In this document: piece after piece, positions 8,342 to 15,946 of the stretch
Layout: the number at the start of each line of letters is the position of its first letter
How positions within the stretch are numbered: position 1 is the first letter of the stretch
Assembly (NCBI RefSeq): GCF_003143755.1
Contig: NZ_QFRI01000001.1
Coordinates: 1,634,051-1,698,050 of the forward strand
Origin: Algibacter marinivivus
GTDB lineage: Bacteria; Bacteroidota; Bacteroidia; Flavobacteriales; Flavobacteriaceae
Direction of reading: 5' to 3'
Length of the DNA stretch: 64,000 bases
Translations under genes and position numbers: made by a program
Notes under the pieces: generated by a model
Told to the model about the DNA's origin: nothing
Databases searched by the model: none
Seen by the model: the letters and a program-made list of their open reading frames with translations, nothing else

Positions 8342-8743
8342 TCAAATGATAAAAACTTGGTCTAAAACCTGAATATCTGTAACCAAGTTAGGAGGAGAAT
8401 AATCTTTATGAGGAATAGTTTGTTTTGGTAAACTTTCAAAACCATTGATGTAAGAATAAATAAATGCAGATAAGAACTGTTGTTGTTCAAATTCTAAATC
8501 TTCAAAAGAAGATACTTTTAATTCATCCTGTCCTACAATAACATCAATTTCATCTTTACAACACGATTTTTTTTGAGCTAGTTCCATAGCTTCCATTCCA
8601 CATTTTTCTGCTTCAGCAAAAACAGCTACATCAACTAAAACATCACCACAATAATGTTTTTCAATAGTAAATGATACCGTTGAAAATAATACAACTAGTG
8701 CTAAACTAATTGAAAATGTTTTATGTAATAGTTGTTTTAACAC
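8342..8743 (-). CDS. HYC_CC_PP family exported protein, metal-cluster member
   Basis: A 133-residue small protein with an N-terminal hydrophobic signal (about 10-26). It has the family's landmarks in order: HYC after the signal (about residue 31), a single Cys (EKCGME), a Cys pair in KKSCCKDE, and a Pro-Pro near the C terminus (YSPPNLV). Function is unknown in the family. It is the promoter-proximal gene of the minus-strand cluster with two HMA proteins and a TonB receptor. The conserved His and Cys residues make a periplasmic metal-binding or sensing role plausible; that is inference. Confidence 0.8.
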   Translation of the reverse strand: MLKQLLHKTFSISLALVVLFSTVSFTIEKHYCGDVLVDVAVFAEAEKCGMEAMELAQKKSCCKDEIDVIVGQDELKVSSFEDLEFEQQQFLSAFIYSYINGFESLPKQTIPHKDYSPPNLVTDIQVLDQVFII

Positions 8744-8800
8744 GCTGTAAAAATACGAAAATTTAAAATCACCTTTTCAACTTTACAAAATGATTAACAC

Positions 8801-9229
8801 TTAATTTTTAAGTTTATGGTAGTAAAAAGCGGGTAATAGCAGAATTAAAAATATAGGCTGGATGAGGAAACGACGAATATTAAAAAACAAATAATAATCT
8901 TCTTGCTTTGGGTTTATTACAAAATACAAGTAGAAAAGCATAAGTATAATAAACGCAATTCCATAAATGAATATTGAGAATTTAATAATGCTTTTATCTT
9001 TAAAAACAAGAAATAAAATCACTAATGAAATAATTGTATTCATAACATAGCGCAAGGTTGTGAAGCCAACTAATTTTGCTACTTCTCGTCTTGGACTATC
9101 AATGTATAAATAATCGTTTTCAAAAAAGGTTAAGTACGGGTCGTAAAACAGGACGTCTTCGTAAAACCTAATTAAAATCAGAAGTAACACTAAAACTGAA
9201 AGCAATATGTATTTCGTGATTTTATGCAT
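8801..9229 (-). CDS. Exosortase F system-associated membrane protein
   Basis: A 142-residue integral membrane protein with about four hydrophobic segments (about 7-23, 55-75, 82-102, 118-136). It matches what I know of the small protein always found beside XrtF in flavobacteria, including the YEDVLFYDPYL and YLYIDSPRREVAKLV stretches between helices. Its start overlaps the end of xrtF by 8 bases, so the two are co-translated. Its molecular role is unknown; a partner or chaperone of the exosortase is the simplest guess. Confidence 0.85.
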   Translation of the reverse strand: MHKITKYILLSVLVLLLILIRFYEDVLFYDPYLTFFENDYLYIDSPRREVAKLVGFTTLRYVMNTIISLVILFLVFKDKSIIKFSIFIYGIAFIILMLFYLYFVINPKQEDYYLFFNIRRFLIQPIFLILLLPAFYYHKLKN

Positions 9230-9773
9230 TATTCTTTTTTAATTTAGAAAAACGATTCACCCAAAAAATCCATAATAAAAACACCATACCGTATATAATT
9301 CCTGGGAAAATAACGGTATGTAACACTTCACCATATTTAGGATAAACGAGTAATCCTATTGCTAAAACAACAATTCTTAAAAGGTTTATAATATAAATTA
9401 AAACACTTCCTGAAAGGATATAGAAAAATGTGGTTTTTAGTTTTCCAGAAAAAGCGATTATGAATGATATAAATAGAATAATAACACTTATAGAGTTACA
9501 GCCTTCAATGATTCTACCAATAAACTCCCCATTTAAAATTAACTTCATGGATGGTTCATTAGGGTGTGGTAAAACCTTGGTGTTATATCCGAATGTATTG
9601 AGCAAATCTTCAGTTTGTAATGATACCAAATGTGTTATATAATCTGGATAAAATTTTGAGCCATCAGAATATTGCAAGTACAATTTATAAATTACAGACA
9701 ATATAATATACACCACCAAAAATGTAAGGATGAATTTTATTACCGACTTGTATTTTATAAAAAGTGATTTCAA
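9222..9773 (-). CDS. xrtF: Exosortase family protein XrtF
   Basis: A 183-residue polytopic membrane protein with the exosortase/archaeosortase catalytic triad in place: Cys92 in EGCNSIS, Arg133 in LLRIVV and His152 in EVLHTV. Family knowledge: exosortases are membrane cysteine transpeptidases that cut C-terminal sorting tags of exported proteins, usually linked to exopolysaccharide. XrtF is the short flavobacterial form. It is followed by its dedicated partner gene with an 8-base overlap. No gene for a protein with an obvious exosortase sorting tag is seen near it, so its substrate lies elsewhere or is not recognisable. Confidence 0.88.
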   Translation of the reverse strand: MKSLFIKYKSVIKFILTFLVVYIILSVIYKLYLQYSDGSKFYPDYITHLVSLQTEDLLNTFGYNTKVLPHPNEPSMKLILNGEFIGRIIEGCNSISVIILFISFIIAFSGKLKTTFFYILSGSVLIYIINLLRIVVLAIGLLVYPKYGEVLHTVIFPGIIYGMVFLLWIFWVNRFSKLKKNNA

Positions 9774-9815
9774 AAAAATATATAGAATTGAATATCGAAA
9801 TTACGCCTTTTTAAA

Positions 9816-9823
9816 TACTTTTG
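9816..9823 (+). promoter_or_regulatory. Candidate -7 promoter element (TACTTTTG) for the GAF gene
   Basis: Exact TAnnTTTG match followed by CCAAAAC. It includes the TTG at 9821, which could be misread as a start codon; this element argues that translation begins at the ATG at 9842 instead. No TTG at the ideal -33 distance. Confidence 0.5.
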
Positions 9824-9841
9824 CCAAAACTTTTCGACGTT

Positions 9842-10300
9842 ATGAATTTTGAACAGTTAAAACCACAAGTAAAACTTATTCTTGCCAAAACAAATAAAAC
9901 TGTTGATGAGCGACTTTTAAGTATTTGTGAGTTGCTTGAATCTCAAATTAAATATTATAATTGGGTAGGTTTTTATTTTAGAAATGAAAATAAAGACGAA
10001 TTGCTTCTAGGGCCTTATATTGGTAAGCAAACTGACCACACAGTGATTCCATTTGGAAAAGGAATTTGTGGGCAAGTGGCTGTTAGTAATGAAAACTTTG
10101 TAGTACCAGATGTAGCTGCTCAAGATAATTATATTGCTTGTAGTATTGATGTTAAGGCAGAAATTGTGGTGCCTATTTTTGTTAACGGAGAAAATATAGG
10201 ACAGATAGATATAGATTCTAATACACCAGATCCGTTCACTGAAGCTGATGAACGTTTTTTGGAATTTGTTTGTGCTGAAATTGCTGGAATACTTTCTTAA
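9842..10300 (+). CDS. GAF-domain protein related to free methionine-(R)-sulfoxide reductase
   Basis: A single GAF domain of 152 residues from the ATG at 9842; a TTG 21 bases upstream lies inside the probable -7 element and is unlikely to be the start. It resembles free Met-R-sulfoxide reductase (fRMsr): YNWVGFYF, LGPY, GKGICGQVA, NYIACS and IVVPIFVNGENIGQIDIDS are all in the right order. The cysteines of GICG and IAC (the second aligning with the catalytic Cys118 of E. coli fRMsr) are kept. The position of the resolving Cys84 reads as GKQTDHTVIPFG, without a cysteine. It may be a reductase with altered recycling or a small-molecule sensor. Confidence 0.75.
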   Translation: MNFEQLKPQVKLILAKTNKTVDERLLSICELLESQIKYYNWVGFYFRNENKDELLLGPYIGKQTDHTVIPFGKGICGQVAVSNENFVVPDVAAQDNYIACSIDVKAEIVVPIFVNGENIGQIDIDSNTPDPFTEADERFLEFVCAEIAGILS

Positions 10301-10474
10301 AACTTCTTTAACACTCCTGAATTCTCTCAGGTAGGCAAAGATACTTTTGAAAAAGTAAACACTAGCAAGCCTATTTTTTTGAAATTAAATTTTCTTGTTA
10401 ACAACTTCGCTTTTTAGTTAAAAAAACACCTTCTTTTTTGAGAATTCCTAAGCTTATTTTTTAAAAGGAATAAC

Positions 10475-10482
10475 TACTTTTG
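10475..10482 (+). promoter_or_regulatory. Candidate -7 promoter element of purH (TACTTTTG)
   Basis: Exact TAnnTTTG match followed by CA, 56 bases before the purH ATG. A second TAnnTTTG (TACTTTTG) lies further upstream at 10342-10349. No TTG at the right -33 spacing was seen for either. The rest of the 238-base gap holds a weak CCTGA/TCAGG hairpin and nothing else recognisable. Confidence 0.45.
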
Positions 10483-10538
10483 CATTTATTAAAAGTTTAA
10501 GCTAAACGTATTTATATTTCTTTAAAGAACACAACAAG

Positions 10539-12071
10539 ATGAGCAACGAAAAAACTATTAAATCGGCATTAATATCTGTATTTAGTAAAGATGGTTTAGA
10601 GCCTATTGTAAAAGAACTTGACAAACAAGGTGTAACCATTTATTCTACTGGTGGTACAGAAAAATTTATTAACGATTTAGGTGTTAATGTTGTTCCTGTC
10701 GAGGATGTTACTTCGTATCCTTCTATTCTTGGAGGTCGTGTAAAAACATTACACCCAAAAGTATTTGGTGGTATTTTAAATAGACAAAACCATGACGGTG
10801 ATGTTGCTGAATTAGCAGAATATGACATTCCACAAATTGATGTGGTAATTGTTGATCTATATCCGTTTGAAAAAACAGTAGCTTCTGGAGCTAGTAATCA
10901 AGATATTATTGAAAAAATTGATATTGGAGGTATTTCTTTAATTAGAGCTGCTGCTAAAAATTATGCAGATGTTATTTGTGTATCTTCTGTTGATGATTAT
11001 GCAGAGTTTTTAGAATTGATTTCTGAAAACAATGGGGTTATTTCTGAGGAAAACAGAAAACGTTTTGCTGGTAAAGCTTTTAATGTATCATCTCATTATG
11101 ATACGGCTATTTTCAACTATTTTAATACAGACCACAATGAAGCTGTTTTGAAAATTAGCGAAACTAATGGAAAAGTTTTACGTTATGGCGAAAATCCACA
11201 TCAGAAAGGATTTTTCTTTGGAAATTTTGATGAACTGTTTACGAAACTTCATGGTAAAGAATTAAGTTATAACAACCTTTTAGATGTTGATGCTGCTGTA
11301 AACTTAATGTTAGAATTTAAAAACGATGCACCAACCTTTGCAATTTTAAAACACAACAATGCTTGTGGGTTAGCGCAACGTAACACATTACACGAAGCTT
11401 ATGTAGATGCTTTAGCTGGCGATCCTGTTTCGGCTTTTGGTGGCGTTTTAATAAGTAACAAAGAAATTGATATAGCCACTGCTCAAGAAATTCACAAGTT
11501 GTTTTGTGAAGTGGTTATTGCACCTTCTTTTTCAGCAGAAGCTTTGGAAGTATTAAAAGGCAAAAAGAATCGTATTTTATTAGTAATTCATGATATAGAC
11601 ATGCCAAAAACAAATGTAAGAAGTTGTTTAAATGGTGTTTTGGTTCAAGACAGAAATAGCATTACTGATAAAGCTGAAGATTTAAAGAATGTAACTAACA
11701 TAGCACCTACTCAGGCTCAAATTGATGATTTAATTTTTGCTTCTAAAATTTGTAAGCATACAAAATCCAATACGATTGTTTTAGCTAAAAACAAGCAATT
11801 ATGTGCTAGTGGAACTGGACAAACAAGTCGTGTTGATGCTTTAGAGCAAGCCATCCATAAAGCAGGTACTTTTAAATTTGATTTAAACGGCGCAGTTATG
11901 GCAAGTGATGCCTTTTTTCCGTTTCCTGACTGTGTAGAAATTGCTAACAATGCTGGGATAGCAGCAGTGATTCAACCAGGAGGTTCTATAAAAGACCAAT
12001 TAAGTATTGATTATTGTAATGATAATGATGTGGCTATGGTAATGACAGGTACACGTCATTTTAAGCATTAA
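10539..12071 (+). CDS. purH: Bifunctional phosphoribosylaminoimidazolecarboxamide formyltransferase / IMP cyclohydrolase
   Basis: A 510-residue PurH of normal length that catalyses the last two steps of purine synthesis, AICAR to FAICAR to IMP. The N-terminal MGS-like cyclohydrolase domain (about 1-190) has STGGTEKFI and the LGGRVKTLHPKVFGGIL signature. The C-terminal formyltransferase domain includes LRYGENPHQKG, the catalytic ILKHNNACGLA (Lys-His) and SDAFFPFPD. Single gene with its own candidate promoter and a strong terminator. In many relatives purH lies directly before mreB (my recollection); here about 3.9 kb of minus-strand signalling genes separates them. Confidence 0.97.
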   Translation: MSNEKTIKSALISVFSKDGLEPIVKELDKQGVTIYSTGGTEKFINDLGVNVVPVEDVTSYPSILGGRVKTLHPKVFGGILNRQNHDGDVAELAEYDIPQIDVVIVDLYPFEKTVASGASNQDIIEKIDIGGISLIRAAAKNYADVICVSSVDDYAEFLELISENNGVISEENRKRFAGKAFNVSSHYDTAIFNYFNTDHNEAVLKISETNGKVLRYGENPHQKGFFFGNFDELFTKLHGKELSYNNLLDVDAAVNLMLEFKNDAPTFAILKHNNACGLAQRNTLHEAYVDALAGDPVSAFGGVLISNKEIDIATAQEIHKLFCEVVIAPSFSAEALEVLKGKKNRILLVIHDIDMPKTNVRSCLNGVLVQDRNSITDKAEDLKNVTNIAPTQAQIDDLIFASKICKHTKSNTIVLAKNKQLCASGTGQTSRVDALEQAIHKAGTFKFDLNGAVMASDAFFPFPDCVEIANNAGIAAVIQPGGSIKDQLSIDYCNDNDVAMVMTGTRHFKH

Positions 12072-12095
12072 ACTTTACTTACATATTATAAAAAT

Positions 12096-12125
12096 AAAAG
12101 AGCACTAATAAAATAGTGCTCTTTT
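12096..12125 (+). terminator. Intrinsic terminator of purH
   Basis: AAAAGAGCACTA (12096-12107) pairs with TAGTGCTCTTTT (12114-12125) around a 6-base loop, 12 bp perfect, and runs into eight or more Ts. It begins 25 bases after the purH stop. Confidence 0.88.
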
Positions 12126-12263
12126 TTTTGGAAAGGTTCATTAATCCCAAAACTAACAATCTTCCCTCATCTCAACTGAATTCTATGGTTGGTTAATTAG
12201 CAGACAATCCAAAAATTAAATTACAAATCCCTTAATTGTGTAATTCAATTTTATATATAGAAA

Positions 12264-12428
12264 TTATAATTGAGCCAAACGGTACACAAGTAATCCTAAT
12301 TGAATGACTACTGCTATAACTAGTATGAATATGAAATAATCTGATACTTTTTTTCTAGTGCTTTCTAAATCCATTTTTGAATCATTTTTAGAATTTGTTT
12401 TATCTGTGTCTTTTTCTTCAGAATGCAT
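12264..12428 (-). CDS. Small single-span membrane protein, 54 residues
   Basis: A short open frame read on the minus strand from ATG (12428) to TAA (12264). The first ~28 residues are hydrophilic and charged (many Asp, Lys, Ser), then a clear transmembrane helix spans about residues 32-48 (IFILVIAVVIQLGLLVY), ending RLAQL. A charged N terminus and one helix is typical of real small membrane proteins, and the frame fills the otherwise empty stretch between the purH terminator and the response regulator. No family was recognised. The nearest same-strand neighbour is the LytTR regulator, 192 bases upstream in transcription order. The remaining bases (12130-12263 and 12429-12619) hold nothing recognisable. 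Confidence 0.5.
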   Translation of the reverse strand: MHSEEKDTDKTNSKNDSKMDLESTRKKVSDYFIFILVIAVVIQLGLLVYRLAQL

Positions 12429-12619
12429 ACTTTTTTATATTGAAGCGTTCTTTATTCTGATATAAAACTATAACCAAATGCATGGATTTTTTAAGAAATA
12501 GGCATGAAACAGGAATTTTTAGGTACGAAAGCCGAAAAAGCAGACATAAGCTTTTTTCAATAATAATTTTTGTCATTTTGATGACAAATGAAACTATGAT
12601 TTAAAATGAACTATAGAAA

Positions 12620-13366
12620 TTATTTAAGTGTACGTACATTTTTTAAGATGTCTTTATAAGTATCACTTAATGTAGCTTGATGATTTCCTGACAACAGTAT
12701 TAAATTATCTGCAGGAATAATTTCTATTATTTTTTCAGTATTTACAATGAAGTTTCTATGCGTTTTACTAAAAAGGGTGGCATCTAATAATTTTGAAATT
12801 TTTGTTAATGATATAAGAATAACAAATTTTTCTTTTTCAGTAATGATGTTACAGTATTTCTCTTCAACTTCAATATAGATAATATCTGTAATAAGTACCT
12901 TTTTTAATGATTTACCTTTTTTTATAAATAAGTATTCTGAACTTATAATGGTGTCTTCCTCTTCGCCTAAAAACACATCGGGTTGCGCATAAAACTTTTC
13001 AACAGCCATTTCTAAAGCATAAAGAATTTCGAGGGCATTAAAAGGTTTCATTAAATAGCTAAAAGGTTGTGTAAGTTTAGCGCGCTCAAAAATTTTACGA
13101 TCTGTAGAACTGGTTAAAAACACAAAAGGTTTTGAGGCGTTTGGGGTAATACTTATTGTTTCAGCAAAGGCAATACCATCTGGATTTCCGTTTAAAAAAA
13201 TATCTAAAACAACAATATCAATTGCTTTGTTGTAAAAAATGTCTAGTGCAGATTTAAAAGTAGTTGCAACATCTACAACATTATAATTATTTTCTTCTAG
13301 TACTTTTATTAAAGCATCACTTTCCTCTGGTGTATCTTCAACTATAAGTACATTTACGTTTTCCAT
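12620..13366 (-). CDS. LytTR-family response regulator
   Basis: A 248-residue two-domain regulator. The receiver domain (about 5-125) has the acidic pair (VEDTPEE), the phosphoacceptor Asp in IVVLDIFLNGNPDG (about residue 57), the Thr/Ser in FLTSST and Lys in YLMKPF. The C-terminal LytTR DNA-binding domain (about 148-245) includes FIKKGKSLKKV, DIIYIEVEEKYCNI and FSKTHRNFIVNTEKI. It lies 1 base after the histidine kinase gene and is surely its partner. Family knowledge: LytTR proteins bind paired direct repeats about 21 bp apart. Confidence 0.93.
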   Translation of the reverse strand: MENVNVLIVEDTPEESDALIKVLEENNYNVVDVATTFKSALDIFYNKAIDIVVLDIFLNGNPDGIAFAETISITPNASKPFVFLTSSTDRKIFERAKLTQPFSYLMKPFNALEILYALEMAVEKFYAQPDVFLGEEEDTIISSEYLFIKKGKSLKKVLITDIIYIEVEEKYCNIITEKEKFVILISLTKISKLLDATLFSKTHRNFIVNTEKIIEIIPADNLILLSGNHQATLSDTYKDILKNVRTLK

Positions 13367-13367
13367 T

Positions 13368-15116
13368 TTATGCTTTTAAAGGTAAAGATACAATCATTTT
13401 TGTACCCTTTCCTAATTCACTTTCAATATCAAATTTGCCTTTATTTTTTTTAATCATGGATTTACATAACTGCAAACCTAATCCTGTTCCAATGCTATTT
13501 TTGTTTTCTTTCTTAGAGAGTGAAATGGTATCTTCTAGAAGTTCCAATCGTGTGCTTTCTTGCATTCCAATACCAGAGTCTTCAATGATTAAATCGCAAT
13601 ATTTTTCATTTGTAGATTGTGTATAAACTTTTATGATACCGTTAGGCTCAGAAAATTTAATGGCATTATCCAACAAATTTCTTAAAATGATTTTTAGAGA
13701 TTCTTGATCTGCAAAAATTGAAACACTTTTTAAAACATCATTTTTAAAATCTATATTGTTTTCCAGCATTAAAGGTTTATAATTATAAGCCGTTTGCTCT
13801 ACTATAGAAAACAAACGAATGGAAGCAATCTCAAAATAAGATTGGTCGGTTTGCAACAAAGCCCAGTGTAATAAATTATCTAATAAATTATAGGCACCAT
13901 TTACAATAGCGCTATTATTCTGTAACTGCTCATCTAGAGCATCTAGATTTTTTGCTTCTAGATTATCTAATAATTTATTATTACTAGTTTTTAATGCGTT
14001 TACAGAAGAACGCAGATCATGACTTACAATAGAAAAAAGTTTGTCTTTAGTAGCGTTTAGGGCATCTAAATCTTCTTTTTGAGCCACTATAATTTTATTG
14101 GCTTTACTTTTTTCTTTATAATAATATAAGGCAACTCCAAGCAAAATAAGAAGTGTTAATGCAGAATATAATAAGCCATTACGCTCTCTAATTTTTGATT
14201 TGTTCTCAGCTTCAAGCAGATTAACTTCTTGTTGTTTTTGTTTTACAGCAAATTCTTTTTCTATTTGTGCTACTTCGTAAATTTTATTTTGATCGTTTAG
14301 AGAGTCTTTCCACTTTTCATATTCTTTTCTGTATTCTAGTGCTTTTCTTAAGTCTTTACGATTTTCTTCAACAACAGCCATATTAAGCGTTGCAATCCTT
14401 TTTGCATCGAAATCTTTTGTGTTTTTTGAAAGTTGGTAAGCTTTTTCAAAATAAGGAATTGCTAAATCATCTTTATACTGCACATAATATAAGTTAGCAA
14501 TACTTCCATAAGCTGTAATCAAATCTAAAGTATCTTTTAATTGTTCATTAAACTCAACATTTTTAACTAAATAAGATTCAGCTTGGTTAAATTCTTTTAA
14601 ATGAAGATAGCACAAGCCTAAATTTTGAAAAACTTCGCTTTTTTTGAAATATTTATACTTCTCTAGGGATAATTTTGTTAAAGGCTCTAGATAAGAAACT
14701 GCTTTTTTGAATTCATTTTTTTCTAAGGCAATTTCGGCTAAACGTTTTTTAACAATAAAATCAAATTCAAATTCAGGAGATATTTTATTAAATTCATTAT
14801 TTGCTTCTTGATACAGTTTTTTTTCGTTAAAACTATACCCCCTCATATAATGGGCGTAATTAGCTAAATCAATATTTTGCTTAATAGTATTAAGATGCTG
14901 CATTGAATACACCAAAGTAGAATCCCAATTATTTTCTATAAAAAATAATCCAGCCTTAGAAAAATGGGAATAAGATTTATTTAGATTTATCTTTTCTTGA
15001 ACTTCTAAATCAAATAAATCAGTTTTATGCTTTTCTTGTGAAAAAAGAAGATAACTAGTAAGCATTACTGCTAAAATGATATTTTTCACAATGATTTTGC
15101 TTAAATAAAAATGCAT
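13368..15116 (-). CDS. Sensor histidine kinase with periplasmic TPR repeats
   Basis: A 582-residue sensor kinase. N-terminal hydrophobic signal/anchor (about 9-26), then tetratricopeptide-type repeats (about 45-275), a coiled coil, and one transmembrane helix (about 315-332, LLYSALTLLILLGVALYYY). A HisKA domain follows with the phosphoacceptor His in FSIVSHDLRSSVNAL (about 365), then a HATPase domain with the N box (DNAIKFSEPNG), DSGIGM and GTGLGLQL. All catalytic motifs are intact. It forms an operon with the LytTR regulator. The TPR region suggests a peptide or protein ligand; the signal is unknown. Confidence 0.92.
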   Translation of the reverse strand: MHFYLSKIIVKNIILAVMLTSYLLFSQEKHKTDLFDLEVQEKINLNKSYSHFSKAGLFFIENNWDSTLVYSMQHLNTIKQNIDLANYAHYMRGYSFNEKKLYQEANNEFNKISPEFEFDFIVKKRLAEIALEKNEFKKAVSYLEPLTKLSLEKYKYFKKSEVFQNLGLCYLHLKEFNQAESYLVKNVEFNEQLKDTLDLITAYGSIANLYYVQYKDDLAIPYFEKAYQLSKNTKDFDAKRIATLNMAVVEENRKDLRKALEYRKEYEKWKDSLNDQNKIYEVAQIEKEFAVKQKQQEVNLLEAENKSKIRERNGLLYSALTLLILLGVALYYYKEKSKANKIIVAQKEDLDALNATKDKLFSIVSHDLRSSVNALKTSNNKLLDNLEAKNLDALDEQLQNNSAIVNGAYNLLDNLLHWALLQTDQSYFEIASIRLFSIVEQTAYNYKPLMLENNIDFKNDVLKSVSIFADQESLKIILRNLLDNAIKFSEPNGIIKVYTQSTNEKYCDLIIEDSGIGMQESTRLELLEDTISLSKKENKNSIGTGLGLQLCKSMIKKNKGKFDIESELGKGTKMIVSLPLKA

Positions 15117-15121
15117 AAAAA

Positions 15122-15129
15122 CAAATATA
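15122..15129 (-). promoter_or_regulatory. Candidate -7 element (TATATTTG, minus strand) of the histidine kinase operon
   Basis: Minus-strand TAnnTTTG match ending 6 bases before the kinase ATG (15116), so a transcript from it would be nearly leaderless. No -33 match. The terminator of the upstream minus-strand gene lies just before it, which argues for independent transcription here. Confidence 0.35.
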
Positions 15130-15137
15130 TCTAAAAA

Positions 15138-15169
15138 AAATAACCATTAGTAATTACTAATGGTTATTT
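15138..15169 (-). terminator. Intrinsic terminator of the 148-residue protein gene
   Basis: Perfect palindrome, 16 bp per arm, with its core TAACCATTAG...CTAATGGTTA at 15141-15166. On the minus strand it is followed by a run of about eight Ts (As at 15133-15140). It terminates transcription coming from 15193-15639 before the kinase operon. Confidence 0.8.
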
Positions 15170-15192
15170 CGTTTTTATTTAGATGAAAACTT

Positions 15193-15639
15193 CTAATCTC
15201 CACCTCCTCCAACAGGGGTAACAGTACCTCTAGAAGTCACAGGATCACTATCCCATAGAAAAGTTTCAATTTGCACTAAATCTGCAGGTGGGTTTTCAAT
15301 AATAAAATCTACGCGATAAGCACTAAAATTTTGGTAGCTTACTTCTGGAGCATCATAGATTATAAAAAAGTCTAATTGCGTTTCTCCTGAATCTGATATT
15401 ACAGATTCTTGATTTACAGCAGATAAACTTGGTGTTTCTGATGATGCAATAAATACTACTGCACTAACTTGTAAATCACCTTCTGGACTATAACTTACTT
15501 GCACAAGTGGTGATAAAGGTTTTAAGCTAGAAGAATTAAAGTTAAACGTAATTTCAGAATTTAAAGGTTTTACCGATACATTACTTGGATCGATAGCTTG
15601 TCCCGGAGGTGTAGTAACCTCTAATGTGTTTATACTCAT
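15193..15639 (-). CDS. Orphan protein of unknown function, 148 residues
   Basis: A 148-residue protein I do not recognise. It starts MSINTLEVTTPPG without signal peptide or membrane helix. It is rich in Ser, Pro, Val, Asp and Glu, poor in Lys and has no Cys, and shows alternating hydrophobic/polar strands that suggest a beta-sandwich. The C terminus ends in PVGGGGD. It has its own strong terminator and lies upstream of the TPR kinase operon on the same strand, so it may or may not be linked with it. The predicted cytoplasmic location contrasts with an extracellular-looking composition. Confidence 0.7.
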   Translation of the reverse strand: MSINTLEVTTPPGQAIDPSNVSVKPLNSEITFNFNSSSLKPLSPLVQVSYSPEGDLQVSAVVFIASSETPSLSAVNQESVISDSGETQLDFFIIYDAPEVSYQNFSAYRVDFIIENPPADLVQIETFLWDSDPVTSRGTVTPVGGGGD

Positions 15640-15946
15640 AATTAATTAGGTATTAGGTTAATAGATTTGGTTAAAAATAATTTCCTTGATGAAAATTAAG
15701 CAATCAATATTATAAAAATAATCGATAAAATGCAAATAAATAAGATTAAATGTATTATTTTTGTTCCATAAACGAAATTATTATGCAGTAAAAATAATTT
15801 TTGTAGAAGAGATTTAGATTTGATTTTTATAGTATAATTTACATTGAAAATTATTTTTTAACTATAAATAATAAACATCTATTTTTTTCTTTACTTTTAG
15901 TACTTTTACTGGCATTCAATAATAACTTCATAAATATTATTAATAC
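15640..15946. other. AT-rich divergent intergenic region upstream of mreB
   Basis: About 307 bases without an open frame, between the minus-strand orphan gene and mreB. Two tandem near-matches to the -7 consensus (TACTTTTA at 15892-15899 and 15901-15908, one mismatch each) lie 38-55 bases before the mreB ATG and may form its promoter. No further structure was seen. Confidence 0.5.

Noticed and set aside
9821-9841. TTG as the start of the GAF protein
   Set aside because: The TTG lies within a -7 promoter match; the ATG at 9842 is preferred.
10301-10538. Riboswitch upstream of purH
   Set aside because: No purine or other known aptamer pattern; only a weak CCTGA/TCAGG hairpin and two promoter-like boxes.
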